Assembly (NCBI GenBank): GCA_017458085.1
Contig: JAFTGE010000081.1
Location: forward strand, 32,216-96,215
Reading direction: 5' to 3'
Length of the DNA stretch: 64,000 bases
Origin: Oscillospiraceae bacterium
GTDB taxonomy: Bacteria; Bacillota; Clostridia; Oscillospirales; Oscillospiraceae
Within the stretch, counting starts at the first letter, position 1; every line of letters starts with the position of its first letter. The position numbers and the translations under genes were made by a program. The notes beneath the pieces are model-generated. The model did not search any database. It was not told the DNA's origin and saw nothing but the letters and a program-made list of their open reading frames with translations. Shown one piece after another: positions 26,670 through 35,308 of this stretch.

Positions 26670-26690
26670 GTCGGCACAACATAAACAGGC

Positions 26691-26730
26691 GAAATGGCTA
26701 TAGCCATTTCTGTTCTTCAAAGAAGAACAG
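26691..26730. repeat. Tandem hairpins after the synthetase gene
   Basis: A 20-bp perfect palindrome (GAAATGGCTA/TAGCCATTTC, 26691-26710) is followed directly by a second stem CTGTTCTT/AAGAACAG (26710-26730). Neither has a T-run. Possible mRNA processing or weak terminator structure. Confidence 0.6.
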
Positions 26731-26761
26731 AATAAGGATTAACCGCGCGACGGAGGAAAGC

Positions 26762-27526
26762 ATGAAAGCAAAATCTGGATGGAAAACCGTGGCGCTGGCC
26801 TGCGCGCTTGCGCTGCTGGCGGTCATGGCGGCCCTGCTGTGGCAGCTTGCCCACCGGGAGACACCGCAGGATGCCCGCTGGCGCTATGCCGCCGGGGATA
26901 TCCTTTGTGTCGGAGACAGCCTGACCAGCGGTACCTGCTTTGGCCACGGGCTGGAGGGCGCTGACATTCAGCAACGCTATTCCTATTATCTGGCCCGGAT
27001 GCTCAACGCCCGCGTTGACACGGCTGCGGTTCCGGGGATTTCCGTCTCGGCGTGGTTTACGGAGTACGCCGCGCGTTATGATTACCGGGACTATGACACG
27101 GTGATTTTGTGGTTTGGTACAAACAACGGCCCGGCCAATTCGTTGGAGGCGGATGTTTTATCCCGTTCCGGGCCGGACGCGTACGCCGAGACAGAGACCG
27201 GGTATTACTGCCGCCTGATCGAAAAGATCCGGGCCGAGAATCCGGACTGTCTGATCGTGCTGGTGAACGTGTTTGCCTCCAAGGACGATGTGGAGGAGGT
27301 CAACCGAGGCATCTCGTCCATCGCGGCGCACTACGCCCTGCCGCTGGTTGATATGTCCGACATGGGGTCCGAGGCGCACCCGGAGTACCATGCGGGCCTT
27401 CAGAATCCACACTTTGGCAAAACCGGCAACATTGCGGTGGCTTCCCGCATTGTGGACACGTTGGAGATTTGGTTTGCCGCCGATCCCTCTCGTGCGGAGT
27501 ATGGTGTGCGCGCCCTGGCCGAATAA
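26762..27526 (+). CDS. SGNH/GDSL hydrolase with N-terminal membrane anchor
   Basis: 254 residues. A hydrophobic segment at about residues 10-30 serves as an anchor or uncleaved signal. Block I is ILCVGDSLTSGT with the nucleophile Ser, then VPGISVSAW (block II Gly), LWFGTNN (block III Asn), and block V NPHFGKTGN containing the His. Such enzymes hydrolyse or transfer ester-linked groups, often on cell-wall glycans when exported. Placed in an envelope gene block, so deacetylation of a surface polymer is likely but inferred. GGAGGAAAGC ribosome site. Confidence 0.88.
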   Translation: MKAKSGWKTVALACALALLAVMAALLWQLAHRETPQDARWRYAAGDILCVGDSLTSGTCFGHGLEGADIQQRYSYYLARMLNARVDTAAVPGISVSAWFTEYAARYDYRDYDTVILWFGTNNGPANSLEADVLSRSGPDAYAETETGYYCRLIEKIRAENPDCLIVLVNVFASKDDVEEVNRGISSIAAHYALPLVDMSDMGSEAHPEYHAGLQNPHFGKTGNIAVASRIVDTLEIWFAADPSRAEYGVRALAE

Positions 27527-27601
27527 GTCGGATGAAACGCGGGGAAAGTTTCAGGGTATTATCCTAAGCGGAAATAGAGAGACAGTTTTTCAGGAGAAGC
27601 T

Positions 27602-29134
27602 ATGGTGGAAGACTCAAGAAGGTTTAGGAAAGACGATCTAACTTATGGAGCAATAATGCTCCTCTATCTTGGGATAGTCGTTTTCTTGACGGCCAAACAT
27701 GAGAACTGGCGAGACGAGGCGCAGGCTTGGCTGTTGGCGCGCGACCTGAATGTCATAGAGCTGTTCAGGCAAATGTCCTATGAAGGCCATCCCTGTCTAT
27801 GGCATCTGATTCTTATGCCCTTTGCAAAGCTTGGCTTTCCGTATCGGACAATGAATGTAGTAAGTATGTTACTTGTCGCATCAGCGGCGGGATTGATGCT
27901 ATGGAAGTCTCCAGTCTCACTCGGTTGGAAAATCCCCGTTCTGTTCGGTGGCGCATTTCTATATTTTATGCCAGTTGTTTCCCGCAGCTATTCGTTGATT
28001 CCGCTGTTTATATGTATAAATGCAGCAATCTATAAAAAAAGGCATCAGAGTCCGGTATGGTACGGTCTGTCTCTTGCATTGTTGGTACAGACTCATATCT
28101 ATATACTTCCATTCGCAGGGTGGCTCTCGGTATTCTGGCTTTTCGAGGCCATAGATATCTATCGAAAATCGCGCAACCGCCGCTTCTTGATTCAGCAGGG
28201 TCTGGGGCTGCTGTTGCCATGTTTCAGTTTTCTTCTGTTTCTGGTACAGATGAGCGGGGTGCAGAAGTCTTCCGCATTTTTAATCCATTGGAAGGACAGC
28301 TTTTCATATGATACTGTTTTTAATCAACTGAATATTAGTCTGTTCGGTTTTAGAGGACTCTATATAAATCGCATGTTTCCTCGGATCCTCTATACCAGGC
28401 CAAAACGCAGTTTTATTCTGATTCTGTTTTTCCTTTTTGCTCCGGTATTAGTTTTTTTCCTGGCGATTAAAAGACGCCAGAAGGAAGTGGCAAAAGCAGC
28501 GGGTATTTATCTTATGGCAACACTTTCTGGTCTATTTCTTATGCTCCTATTAGGGCGTACTGGCCTACAGAAAACGGCAATTTTTGCTTTCCTGCCGATT
28601 TGGTTGCTGTGGACCTCGTGGCGGTATCTGCAAGTGGATAAGCAAATGCTACGCTTAACGCTGGTGAACTATGTGGGACTTGCGCTGCTGTTCCTGATGA
28701 TGAACAGCGCGGCAATTTATGATGTGCATAACTGCTATTCTGACGCTGCCGATTGTGCCGCATTCATACGAGAAAACTTGCCGAGTGACGCAACTATTTT
28801 CCAAAACAGCACGGCATATGCGTCGTCTGTTGTGGCTTATTTAAACGCTGACGGCTTATATAGTCTGGAGAGTGGGGAATCGGAGAGCTTTGCACAGTGG
28901 ATCAATCGGGAGCCGCGTATTACAGATTATAAATCATTCTGTGAATCAGTTGAGAGAATACGCGCTGGAACAGAAACGGCCTATTTATTGATACAGATGA
29001 AATTTGTTGAACCGTATATAGATATTCTCACACATACGGATAGTGAAGATATACTATACTCTTCTTTTCTGGAAAAAGATCCTGCGCCGGAAGAATGCTA
29101 TATTTTGATGCGAATTTCTATAAACGAAGAGTAG
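27602..29134 (+). CDS. Predicted GT-C type membrane glycosyltransferase, AT-rich
   Basis: 510 residues, AGGAG site 5 nt before the ATG. About ten to twelve membrane segments; the first external loop has [16 protein letters not shown], the acidic-loop signature common in GT-C polyprenyl-phosphate-sugar enzymes, followed by [11 protein letters not shown]. The C-terminal ~130 residues are soluble. The gene is visibly richer in A and T than its neighbours and uses many AT-ending codons, which suggests recent acquisition. The downstream flavoprotein gene starts 17 nt later and returns to high GC. Sugar and acceptor unknown. Confidence 0.8.
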   Translation: MVEDSRRFRKDDLTYGAIMLLYLGIVVFLTAKHENWRDEAQAWLLARDLNVIELFRQMSYEGHPCLWHLILMPFAKLGFPYRTMNVVSMLLVASAAGLMLWKSPVSLGWKIPVLFGGAFLYFMPVVSRSYSLIPLFICINAAIYKKRHQSPVWYGLSLALLVQTHIYILPFAGWLSVFWLFEAIDIYRKSRNRRFLIQQGLGLLLPCFSFLLFLVQMSGVQKSSAFLIHWKDSFSYDTVFNQLNISLFGFRGLYINRMFPRILYTRPKRSFILILFFLFAPVLVFFLAIKRRQKEVAKAAGIYLMATLSGLFLMLLLGRTGLQKTAIFAFLPIWLLWTSWRYLQVDKQMLRLTLVNYVGLALLFLMMNSAAIYDVHNCYSDAADCAAFIRENLPSDATIFQNSTAYASSVVAYLNADGLYSLESGESESFAQWINREPRITDYKSFCESVERIRAGTETAYLLIQMKFVEPYIDILTHTDSEDILYSSFLEKDPAPEECYILMRISINEE

Positions 29135-29151
29135 AGAAGGAGGACATCGTT

Positions 29152-30705
29152 TTGAAACGTGTATTAATCATCGGCGGAGGACCTGCCGGCCTGACGGCCG
29201 CCTATGAGCTTTTGCGTCAGTCGAAGGATGTACAGGTCATACTCTTTGAGGAAAGTGACACCTTCGGCGGCATTTCCCGCACCGTGGCCTACCACGGCAA
29301 CCGCATGGACATGGGCGGCCACCGCTTCTTTTCCAAGGCGCCGGAGGTCAACGCCTGGTGGGAGAGCATTCTGCCCGTGCAGGGCGCGCCCTCCAAGGAC
29401 GATCTGCTGCTCGATCGTACGCCGCCGCTGGCTCCGGACGGGCCGGACCCGGAGAAGACCGATGAGGTCATGCTCATCCGCCGCCGGGTATCCCGCATCT
29501 TTTTTGACGGAAAGTTTTACGATTACCCCATTTCCCTCAAACCGGAGACCTTTAAGAACATGGGCTTTGCCAAAACGATGAAGTGCGGCTTTTCCTATCT
29601 GGGGGCTATGCTGCACAAGCTGCCGGAGGACAACCTGGAGAACTTCTACATCAACTCCTTCGGCCGTCAGCTCTATTCCATGTTCTTTGAGTATTACACG
29701 GAGAATCTCTGGGGCCGCCACCCCAGCGAAATCGACGCCTCCTGGGGCGCGCAGCGCACCAAGGGCCTGTCCATCATGGGCATCCTCAAGGACGTGTTCG
29801 GCAAGGTTTTCCACGTCAAGAACCGCGAGGTGAACACCTCTCTGATCGAGGAGTTCAAGTATCCCAAGCTCGGCCCCGGCCAGTTGTGGGAGGTCGTGGC
29901 CGACAAGGTGCAGGCCATGGGCGGCACCATTGTCAAGAATGCACAGGTCACAGGCGTGGAGAAGGAGGGCAACCGTATCGTTGCGCTCACCTGCGCCGAC
30001 GGCAGGCGCTTTGAAGGGGACTATGTCATCTCCTCCATGCCCATCCGGGACCTGGTGGGCGGCATGAACGATGTCCCCGCCGAACCCGCGCGCATCGCGG
30101 CGGGCTTACCCTACCGGGATTATATGACCCTGGGCGTGCTGGTGAAGAAGCTGGCCCTGGTCAACAAAACGAACCTGACCACAGTAGGGGACATTGTTCC
30201 GGATTGCTGGGTCTATGTGCAGGATCGCAGTGTGAAGATGGGCCGCTTCCAGATCTACAACAACTGGAGCCCGTATCTGGTGAAGGATCTGGAGAACACC
30301 GTGTGGGTCGGCCTTGAGTATTTCTGCAACGAGGGCGACGCGTTCTGGAACCAGAGCGAGGAGGAGTTTGCCCGGCTGGGCGTGGAGGAGATGCTGCGCA
30401 TCGGTCTGATCACCGACGCCTCCCAGGTGCTGGACACGCATATGGAAAAGGTCAAGAAGGCATACCCCGCCTATTTTGACACCTATGCCGAGATGGACAA
30501 GCTGGTCGACTGGCTCAACACCATCGACAACCTCTACTGTGTTGGCCGTAACGGGCAGCACCGCTATAACAACCTGGACCACTCCATGATGACCTCCTTT
30601 GAGGCGGTCCGCTGCCTGCTCTCCGGCAGCACGGATAAGAGCGCCTTGTGGAGCGTGAACACCGAGAAGGAGTACCACGAGGAAAAGAATAACACCGCAC
30701 CGTAA
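29152..30705 (+). CDS. FAD-dependent amine oxidase/UDP-galactopyranose mutase-like protein
   Basis: 517 residues from a TTG at 29152, preceded by AAGGAGGA at 7 nt. A dinucleotide-binding fold opens the protein ([18 protein letters not shown], then [14 protein letters not shown] and [13 protein letters not shown]). The middle contains [19 protein letters not shown]; the C-terminus has [20 protein letters not shown], closing the FAD site. This pattern matches a group of NAD(P)/FAD-dependent oxidoreductases related to UGM and protoporphyrinogen oxidase found next to glycosyltransferases. A sugar-ring mutase or sugar-oxidising role fits the context, but true UGM activity cannot be confirmed. Confidence 0.85.
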   Translation: MKRVLIIGGGPAGLTAAYELLRQSKDVQVILFEESDTFGGISRTVAYHGNRMDMGGHRFFSKAPEVNAWWESILPVQGAPSKDDLLLDRTPPLAPDGPDPEKTDEVMLIRRRVSRIFFDGKFYDYPISLKPETFKNMGFAKTMKCGFSYLGAMLHKLPEDNLENFYINSFGRQLYSMFFEYYTENLWGRHPSEIDASWGAQRTKGLSIMGILKDVFGKVFHVKNREVNTSLIEEFKYPKLGPGQLWEVVADKVQAMGGTIVKNAQVTGVEKEGNRIVALTCADGRRFEGDYVISSMPIRDLVGGMNDVPAEPARIAAGLPYRDYMTLGVLVKKLALVNKTNLTTVGDIVPDCWVYVQDRSVKMGRFQIYNNWSPYLVKDLENTVWVGLEYFCNEGDAFWNQSEEEFARLGVEEMLRIGLITDASQVLDTHMEKVKKAYPAYFDTYAEMDKLVDWLNTIDNLYCVGRNGQHRYNNLDHSMMTSFEAVRCLLSGSTDKSALWSVNTEKEYHEEKNNTAP

Positions 30706-30766
30706 CGGGTGCCGAAGGCATGCCGTGTAAGCGGGCCGGCCGATGGACGGCGGGAGAGATCGAGTG

Positions 30767-32620
30767 ATGAAAAACAAAGGAATCTGGAATACCTGGCTTG
30801 CCGTGCCGCTGTGTGGCTGCGCGGCATTGGCCGTTTGTATGCAATTTGCCGCCCCTGTGTCCCTGACCGGGAGCGGCCGCGCCGCCCTGACGCTGGCGAA
30901 TCTTGCCGAGAGCCTGGCGGGACGGATGCTTCCGCTGCTGCTTTGCTTCGGGGCTTGCTACGCGCTCTGCCGCCATGTCCGGCGAAAGGGGACCACTCTG
31001 GGCGTGCTCTTTCATATCTTCTGCGCGGTCGTCGCCGGGATCTGGCTGCTGGCGCAGGGCTTCCAGATTGACAATACGTTGGATTCACTGACCGCCGTAC
31101 CCGGGCAAATGACCAAGAGCCTGCTCTATCTGGTCGGAAGCTTCGCCGTTCTCGAATTGGCCGGGGCCGGGCTCATAGACTTCCTGGACTCCGGCGTGGA
31201 TCTTCGAGAGAGGGGCGGCCTTGCGCGGCTCTATCGGGAGCACTGTTTTGCTGCGTACTTTGTGACGCTGCTGATCTGCTGCCTGCCGACCTGGATCATC
31301 TGTTATCCCGGCTATCTGGTGCCGGATTCCTACTGCCAGCTGGCCTATTACTTCGGGATCTATGCGTTCTACGGGCAGTTTCCCCCGATCCATACGCTGC
31401 TGATCTCCCTGCCGGTCAAGCTCGGCACGCTGCTGGGGAGCGCGAACCTGGGGCTGTTCCTGGTGGTCTGCGTCCAAATGCTGTGCTTTGCGGCGGTGTT
31501 TGCCTATCTGATGGATACCCTGTATCAGCTCGGCGCACCGCATTGGCTGCGGCTGTTTTCCTTCCTGCTGATCGTGACGGGGCCCTATTTTATTGTTCAG
31601 GCGGCATACGTGAGCAAGGACACACCCTATTCGTACGGCGCGCTGCTGTATATACTGGAGACTGTCTGGCTGTTTCGTCTGGGCGATGCCTTTTGGAAGA
31701 ACAGAAGGCACAGGCTCCTGCTGATTCTGGGGATCATCCTGACCATGCTGATGCGCACCAACAGAAAATACCTTATCTATGTCTGCACGCTGGTTTACGG
31801 CCTGGTGCTCTTGCTTCGCGGCCGCAGACACCCCGATCGGAAGCGCTTTGCAACTGCGGCGCTCTGCCTGCTTTGCCCGGTCCTCCTGTCCCTCGCGGCA
31901 GAGAAGGCGGTCGTTGCTCATTATGACATCATTCCCGGCAGCAGACGCGAGGCGCTGTCCCTGCCCTTCCAGCAGACTGCCCGCTATTTGTTTGAGTACG
32001 GCGAGGATGCCGCGCCGGAGGAGCTTGATGCGATCAACGCCGTGATATCTGCTGAGGATATCCCGGAATTTTACTATCCTATGGATTCCTCTCCTGTCAA
32101 GCAGTTCTTTAACGACGAAGCGGATGGGGCGCAGCTTATTGCCTATTTTCGCGTCTGGCTGCGGCAGGGGCTGCGGCATCCGCTCTCTTACATCAAAGCG
32201 ACCATGAACCAGAACTATCCACTGTTCTGCCCCTGGACCACCAACGCCCTTCAGCACGGAGAGACGGAATCGTCCAGACATGTGCATATCTCGGAGCCGA
32301 TCGGACTGTATGACGTTCACCTCTCGGATGGGCTGGAGGACAGCATGAGGGCGCTGGACCGGCTGCTGGCCCGACTGCCGTTTCCCGGCCTGCTCATCAA
32401 TGCCAGCGGCTGTACGCTTTTGCTGCTGGTCCTGTGCTGTGTTGCGTTGCACCGTCGGCGCTGGGCCTATCTGCTGTATGCGCTTCCGGGCCTGCTGACA
32501 ATGGGAACCATTTTCCTCGCGCCGACGGTTGATCCCCGCTTCGCTCTCCCGATCATCTATTCCATGCCTCTGCTGCTGTGCCTGTTCCTCCGACCCGGGG
32601 GAATCGACCCCGCATTTTAA
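30767..32620 (+). CDS. DUF6020-like multi-pass membrane protein
   Basis: 617 residues from the ATG at 30767, GGGAGA site 9 nt upstream. About twelve membrane segments with a large soluble region near residues 390-540. The segment TWIICYPGYLVPDSYCQLAYY in the middle, followed by FPPIHTLLISLPVKLG, matches the DUF6020 family often found near glycosyltransferases and resembles the acidic-loop arrangement of GT-C enzymes (here a PDS motif). Function uncertain; an envelope glycosylation role is inferred from neighbours. Confidence 0.7.
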   Translation: MKNKGIWNTWLAVPLCGCAALAVCMQFAAPVSLTGSGRAALTLANLAESLAGRMLPLLLCFGACYALCRHVRRKGTTLGVLFHIFCAVVAGIWLLAQGFQIDNTLDSLTAVPGQMTKSLLYLVGSFAVLELAGAGLIDFLDSGVDLRERGGLARLYREHCFAAYFVTLLICCLPTWIICYPGYLVPDSYCQLAYYFGIYAFYGQFPPIHTLLISLPVKLGTLLGSANLGLFLVVCVQMLCFAAVFAYLMDTLYQLGAPHWLRLFSFLLIVTGPYFIVQAAYVSKDTPYSYGALLYILETVWLFRLGDAFWKNRRHRLLLILGIILTMLMRTNRKYLIYVCTLVYGLVLLLRGRRHPDRKRFATAALCLLCPVLLSLAAEKAVVAHYDIIPGSRREALSLPFQQTARYLFEYGEDAAPEELDAINAVISAEDIPEFYYPMDSSPVKQFFNDEADGAQLIAYFRVWLRQGLRHPLSYIKATMNQNYPLFCPWTTNALQHGETESSRHVHISEPIGLYDVHLSDGLEDSMRALDRLLARLPFPGLLINASGCTLLLLVLCCVALHRRRWAYLLYALPGLLTMGTIFLAPTVDPRFALPIIYSMPLLLCLFLRPGGIDPAF

Positions 32621-32647
32621 CGGCGTGTAAACAATTCTGCCCGTCTA

Positions 32648-32676
32648 TTGACAGGGAGAAAGCGGAATCATACAAT
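32648..32676 (+). promoter_or_regulatory. Sigma-A promoter
   Basis: TTGACA (32648-32653), 17-nt spacer, TACAAT (32671-32676); about 31 bp before the small zinc-ribbon gene. Confidence 0.8.
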
Positions 32677-32706
32677 AGAAACACAATGATCTAACGGAGC
32701 GAGCCA

Positions 32707-33108
32707 ATGAAAGAAAAGCTGCAAAATCTGTTTCTCGGCCGCCAGGGTATGGATGAGTTGTCCAAGACACTGTTCTGGGCCGGCCTCGGCATGACGGCGT
32801 TGGGGGTGTTCTTGCCCGGGGCGCTGCGCTCTCTGCTGACGACCTTTGGCCCCGTGTTCCTGATTCTGGCCTTCCTGCGTGCCTTTTCCCGCAATCTGCC
32901 TGCGCGCGAGCGGGAGAATGCCCTGCTGCTGGGCTGGTGGGGAAAGCGGCGGCGGGAGCAGGCGGCGCGGAAGGAGCGCTTCAAAACGCGCAAGCAGTAT
33001 AAGTATTTCAAATGCCCCGGCTGCGGCACTATGCTGCGCGTGCCCCGCGGCAAAGGGAAAATTCATATCAACTGTCGCTGCGGCTATACGCTGTACAGAA
33101 GAACCTGA
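32707..33108 (+). CDS. Small membrane protein with C-terminal zinc ribbon
   Basis: 133 residues. A hydrophobic hairpin occupies about residues 22-60 (LFWAGLGMTALGVFLPGAL, LLTTFGPVFLILAFLRAF). A basic linker is followed by a zinc ribbon FKCPGCGTMLRVP...INCRCGYTLYRRT with two Cys pairs (CxxC and CxC). The type is common in Oscillospiraceae and Lachnospiraceae as an uncharacterised protein. It has its own strong promoter and terminator, so is expressed as a single gene. Confidence 0.8.
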   Translation: MKEKLQNLFLGRQGMDELSKTLFWAGLGMTALGVFLPGALRSLLTTFGPVFLILAFLRAFSRNLPARERENALLLGWWGKRRREQAARKERFKTRKQYKYFKCPGCGTMLRVPRGKGKIHINCRCGYTLYRRT

Positions 33109-33117
33109 ATACAAAGG

Positions 33118-33154
33118 AAGAAGCCGCCGTACCCAAAGGGTGCGGCGGCTTCTT
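33118..33154. terminator. Terminator between converging genes
   Basis: AAGAAGCCGCCG/CGGCGGCTTCTT 12-bp stem with an inner CCC/GGG, between the plus-strand zinc-ribbon gene and the minus-strand yabR. Confidence 0.85.
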
Positions 33155-33166
33155 ATCTATTTGGCT

Positions 33167-33616
33167 TCAGCGTCCGCGGCGGCGCTGCTTGTGGTCGGCG
33201 TACATGCGGTTATCGGCAATGCGGCTGTCCGATTCCTGCATGAATTTCTTGAGCCGATCCTCAAAATCCTGGTTCCCGCTGGTCTGTGCCGCTGCGGGCA
33301 CGGGCTGCTGCGTGCGCGTCTCCCGCGGCGCGTATTGCCGCGGCGCGCGGTTTTCCTGCCGCTGCTGGGGCTGCTCAGCAGGCTCCGCGGCGCGCTTGAT
33401 GGAGAGGTTGATTTTCCCCTCCGGGCTGATATTGAGAACCTTGACCTTGACCTGCTGCCCCATCTGGACGTGATCATGCACATCATTGACGAAGGTGTTC
33501 GCAATCTCCGAGATGTGTACCAGACCGCTGCGCCCACCCTCCAGAGCAACGAACGCGCCAAACTTTGTAATACCGGTTACGCGGCCTTCCTTAATGTCGC
33601 CAACTGCCAAATCCAT
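33167..33616 (-). CDS. yabR: S1 RNA-binding domain protein (YabR-like)
   Basis: 149 residues from ATG 33616 with GAGAGG upstream; a longer frame reaches into divIC without a ribosome site. The S1 domain covers residues 1-72: MDLAVGDIKEGRVTGITKFG, FVALEGGRSGLVHISEIA, VKVKVLNISPEGKINLSIK. A Gln/Arg/Pro-rich linker and a short C-terminal helix (FEDRLKKFMQESD) follow, as in YabR of spore formers. Last gene of yabP-yabQ-divIC-yabR; overlaps divIC by 26 bp. Confidence 0.9.
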   Translation of the reverse strand: MDLAVGDIKEGRVTGITKFGAFVALEGGRSGLVHISEIANTFVNDVHDHVQMGQQVKVKVLNISPEGKINLSIKRAAEPAEQPQQRQENRAPRQYAPRETRTQQPVPAAAQTSGNQDFEDRLKKFMQESDSRIADNRMYADHKQRRRGR

Positions 33617-33959
33617 GGAAAATCCTCTCTGTCTCTGTGACGGTGCCCTGCCCCGGCGTGGGGAGGTTGTTGTTTGCTGCTGTCTCTGCCTGTTCGGGGA
33701 AACAGAAAATACGGTCCTCCGGCCGGACAAGTCCCAATCTTTCCCGCGCCAGGGTCTCCATTTCCTCTGCTGTCCAGCCTGACTCCAGCCGAGCCTGCAA
33801 CGCCTGGCTTGCCTGTTGTGCCTGCGTGAGATCGTCTGTCAGCGCGGCCGCGGCCGCCTCCACCCTGTGCAGCTCCCGGCTGACGGAGGCAAGGCAGACC
33901 GCCGCATACAGCAGCAGTGCCAGCAACACAATGCGCGTTAACGTTTCCTTTGAGTCCAT
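33591..33959 (-). CDS. divIC: Septum formation initiator DivIC/FtsB-like protein
   Basis: 122 residues: short cytoplasmic start, one membrane segment (RIVLLALLLYAAVCLASV, residues ~9-26), coiled coil (residues ~28-60) and the small FtsB/DivIC domain EEMETLARERLGLVRPEDRIF. In the divisome it bridges FtsL and FtsQ/DivIB. The position between yabQ and yabR is the conserved one in Firmicutes. Confidence 0.9.
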   Translation of the reverse strand: MDSKETLTRIVLLALLLYAAVCLASVSRELHRVEAAAAALTDDLTQAQQASQALQARLESGWTAEEMETLARERLGLVRPEDRIFCFPEQAETAANNNLPTPGQGTVTETERIFHGFGSWRH

Positions 33960-34010
33960 GGCTGTTTCCCGCGGCCTTTATCGACCGTTCCTCCCTAATA
34001 TATATCATAG

Positions 34011-34385
34011 TTAAAAAATATGAAAGAGTTTTTTTGCCAGATTTAGAACTTTTTTTAAGAAAAGGAGCAATTTTTTGGCGGCACTTTCACAGATAAAAGC
34101 AAAATTCTCAAATATTGGAAAAAGTAATGTGCTTATAAAGTGAATATAGATGCAAAACCCCAGCAGTATACTGAACAGCTCTCCGGTGCCGAGCCTCCCG
34201 TTTTCCGAACGCATCGCGAAAAGGAAGCCCAGCGTTGCCGCGGCAAGGCAGAATAGCGTGTCCCAAATCCAATCACGGCTGCGGCGTCGGATCGGTCGCA
34301 GTAAGTCATACAGCAGACCCAGTCCGACGCCGAGGGAGAAGGCCAGGAGCAGGGAAAGCCCCTGCGCGCGGATCGACAGCTCCAC
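34011..34385 (-). CDS. yabQ: Spore cortex biosynthesis protein YabQ
   Basis: 124 residues. Starts with a membrane segment (LSLLLAFSLGVGLGLLYDLL) and the conserved LLRPIRRRSRDWIWDTLFCL, then further hydrophobic segments (GTGELFSILLGFCIYIHFIS) and a basic C-terminal helix. YabQ is a mother-cell membrane protein needed for spore cortex formation. It follows yabP directly (stop-to-start contact at 34385/34386). Confidence 0.88.
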   Translation of the reverse strand: MELSIRAQGLSLLLAFSLGVGLGLLYDLLRPIRRRSRDWIWDTLFCLAAATLGFLFAMRSENGRLGTGELFSILLGFCIYIHFISTLLFPIFENFAFICESAAKKLLLFLKKVLNLAKKLFHIF

Positions 34386-34670
34386 TCAGCCGAACAGCCG
34401 CGTCCAGAGCGATCCGCTTGGCGCAGGCTCGTCATAGCTCAGCTCGCTGATTTTTCCGCGAACCTCCAACTGCCCCGCATCCAGGTCGATCCGGTCGATG
34501 TGCAGCTGCTCGCCCCGGATGTTCAGCGCGCCGACCGCGGTGGACAGAACGATGAGGTTTTCGTCAAAGCCGCTTACATCCTCCACGCCGCCCAGACTGA
34601 GTCTCGTTCGGTTTTCCATGCTCAGCGCGTGACTTTTTGCCGCCGTATGCGGCGTTTGTTCATATGCCAT
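34386..34670 (-). CDS. yabP: Sporulation protein YabP
   Basis: 94 residues matching the YabP/YqfC fold: HALSMENRTRLSLGGVEDVS, FDENLIVLSTAVGALNIRGE, LHIDRIDLDAGQLEVRGKIS. YabP acts in the mother cell during spore coat/cortex stages. GGGGGTGAATGT ribosome site. First gene of the yabP-yabQ-divIC-yabR operon and direct evidence that the organism has a sporulation programme. Confidence 0.92.
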   Translation of the reverse strand: MAYEQTPHTAAKSHALSMENRTRLSLGGVEDVSGFDENLIVLSTAVGALNIRGEQLHIDRIDLDAGQLEVRGKISELSYDEPAPSGSLWTRLFG

Positions 34671-34778
34671 ACATTCACCCCCACAACACTATATGCCTGT
34701 CCGCCGGGGGATAGAACATAGGATTATTCATACCCTCACCTGTTGACAGGTGAGTACCTGCGAAAATGCGCCCACCAT

Positions 34779-35187
34779 CTTTCTTTTCGATCTTGCGCGA
34801 AAAGAAAGACGGTTCGCGCCCGGCTCCAGAAAGAAAAGGGCGCTAAACGCGCTGAACGTGGTTGCAGGCCATAGGCTGGTCATCGCGATCGTCGTACATT
34901 GTGCCGGTCTAATCCGTGTCTATACCTGCCCGCGAAACCGTCCGCGGAAGGCTCCCTTCGGTCGCGCCGCTGGCTGGTCACTTGTCCAGGCAGGCAGCGC
35001 CGCGAGCGAAGCGAAGCTATGCGCGGAAACAGCGGTGGTCAGGTATAGAGCTGTACCAGACAAATGCCCTGCTTAGTATCCGCGGGTGATATGGATCGTC
35101 TTTGCTAATGATACCCGCGTTTCAGCGCGCTTTTCTCTTTGGAGTCCAAGAACCGTTTCTCTTTTCGCGCAAGATCGAAAAGAGAAA
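34779..35187. repeat. 409-bp MITE-like or structured element with inverted hairpin ends
   Basis: The left end (34779-34808) is itself a hairpin, CTTTCTTTTCG/CGAAAAGAAAG with loop ATCTTGCG. The right end (35156-35187) is a hairpin TTTCTCTTTTCG/CGAAAAGAGAAA with loop CGCAAGAT, the exact complement of the left loop. With the adjoining CGGTTC the ends form an inverted repeat of about 35 bp with few mismatches, and weaker similarity continues inward for about 50 bp more (GGCGCTAAACGCG versus its inverted counterpart). The middle has no gene. Confidence 0.75.
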
Positions 35188-35263
35188 TGGGTCTTGATAT
35201 GCGCAGCTTCGTCGCGGCAAACGGCTAAACTGGCCGGCAATTATCCCATAGCCTTATCAATGA

Positions 35264-35295
35264 AAAAACACGGCCGCAATTGCAGCCGTGTTTTT
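35264..35295 (-). terminator. Terminator of the dehydratase/ACS-like operon
   Basis: AAAAACACGGC (35264-35274) pairs with GCCGTGTTTTT (35285-35295); on the minus strand it follows the stop at 35309 and ends in a T-run. Confidence 0.92.
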
Positions 35296-35308
35296 CGTTG
35301 ATGTTGAA

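Larger units (their letters stand above)
34671..35308. other. Gene-free region carrying a palindromic element
   Basis: About 640 bp without a credible gene; two frames (34750-35076 and 35086-35301, plus) look like chance readings through the repeat. On the yabP side a CATATAGT (34688-34695, minus) resembles a sigma-E -10 box, weak evidence only. A small hairpin lies at 34735-34754 (CTCACCTG/CAGGTGAG). Then comes the 409-bp element and the terminator at 35264-35295. Confidence 0.6.

Noticed and set aside
24819-26720. 633-codon minus-strand frame opposite the acyl-CoA synthetase
   Set aside because: Antisense shadow; the plus-strand gene has all adenylate-forming motifs.
27530-29134. AT-rich GT-C-like gene considered part of a transposon
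   Set aside because: No transposase, inverted ends or target duplication was seen around it; single-gene transfer is the simpler reading.
34750-35301. Two open frames (108 and 71 codons, plus strand) in the gene-free region next to yabP
   Set aside because: They read straight through the inverted-repeat element, lack ribosome sites and have basic, low-complexity sequence typical of repeat read-through.
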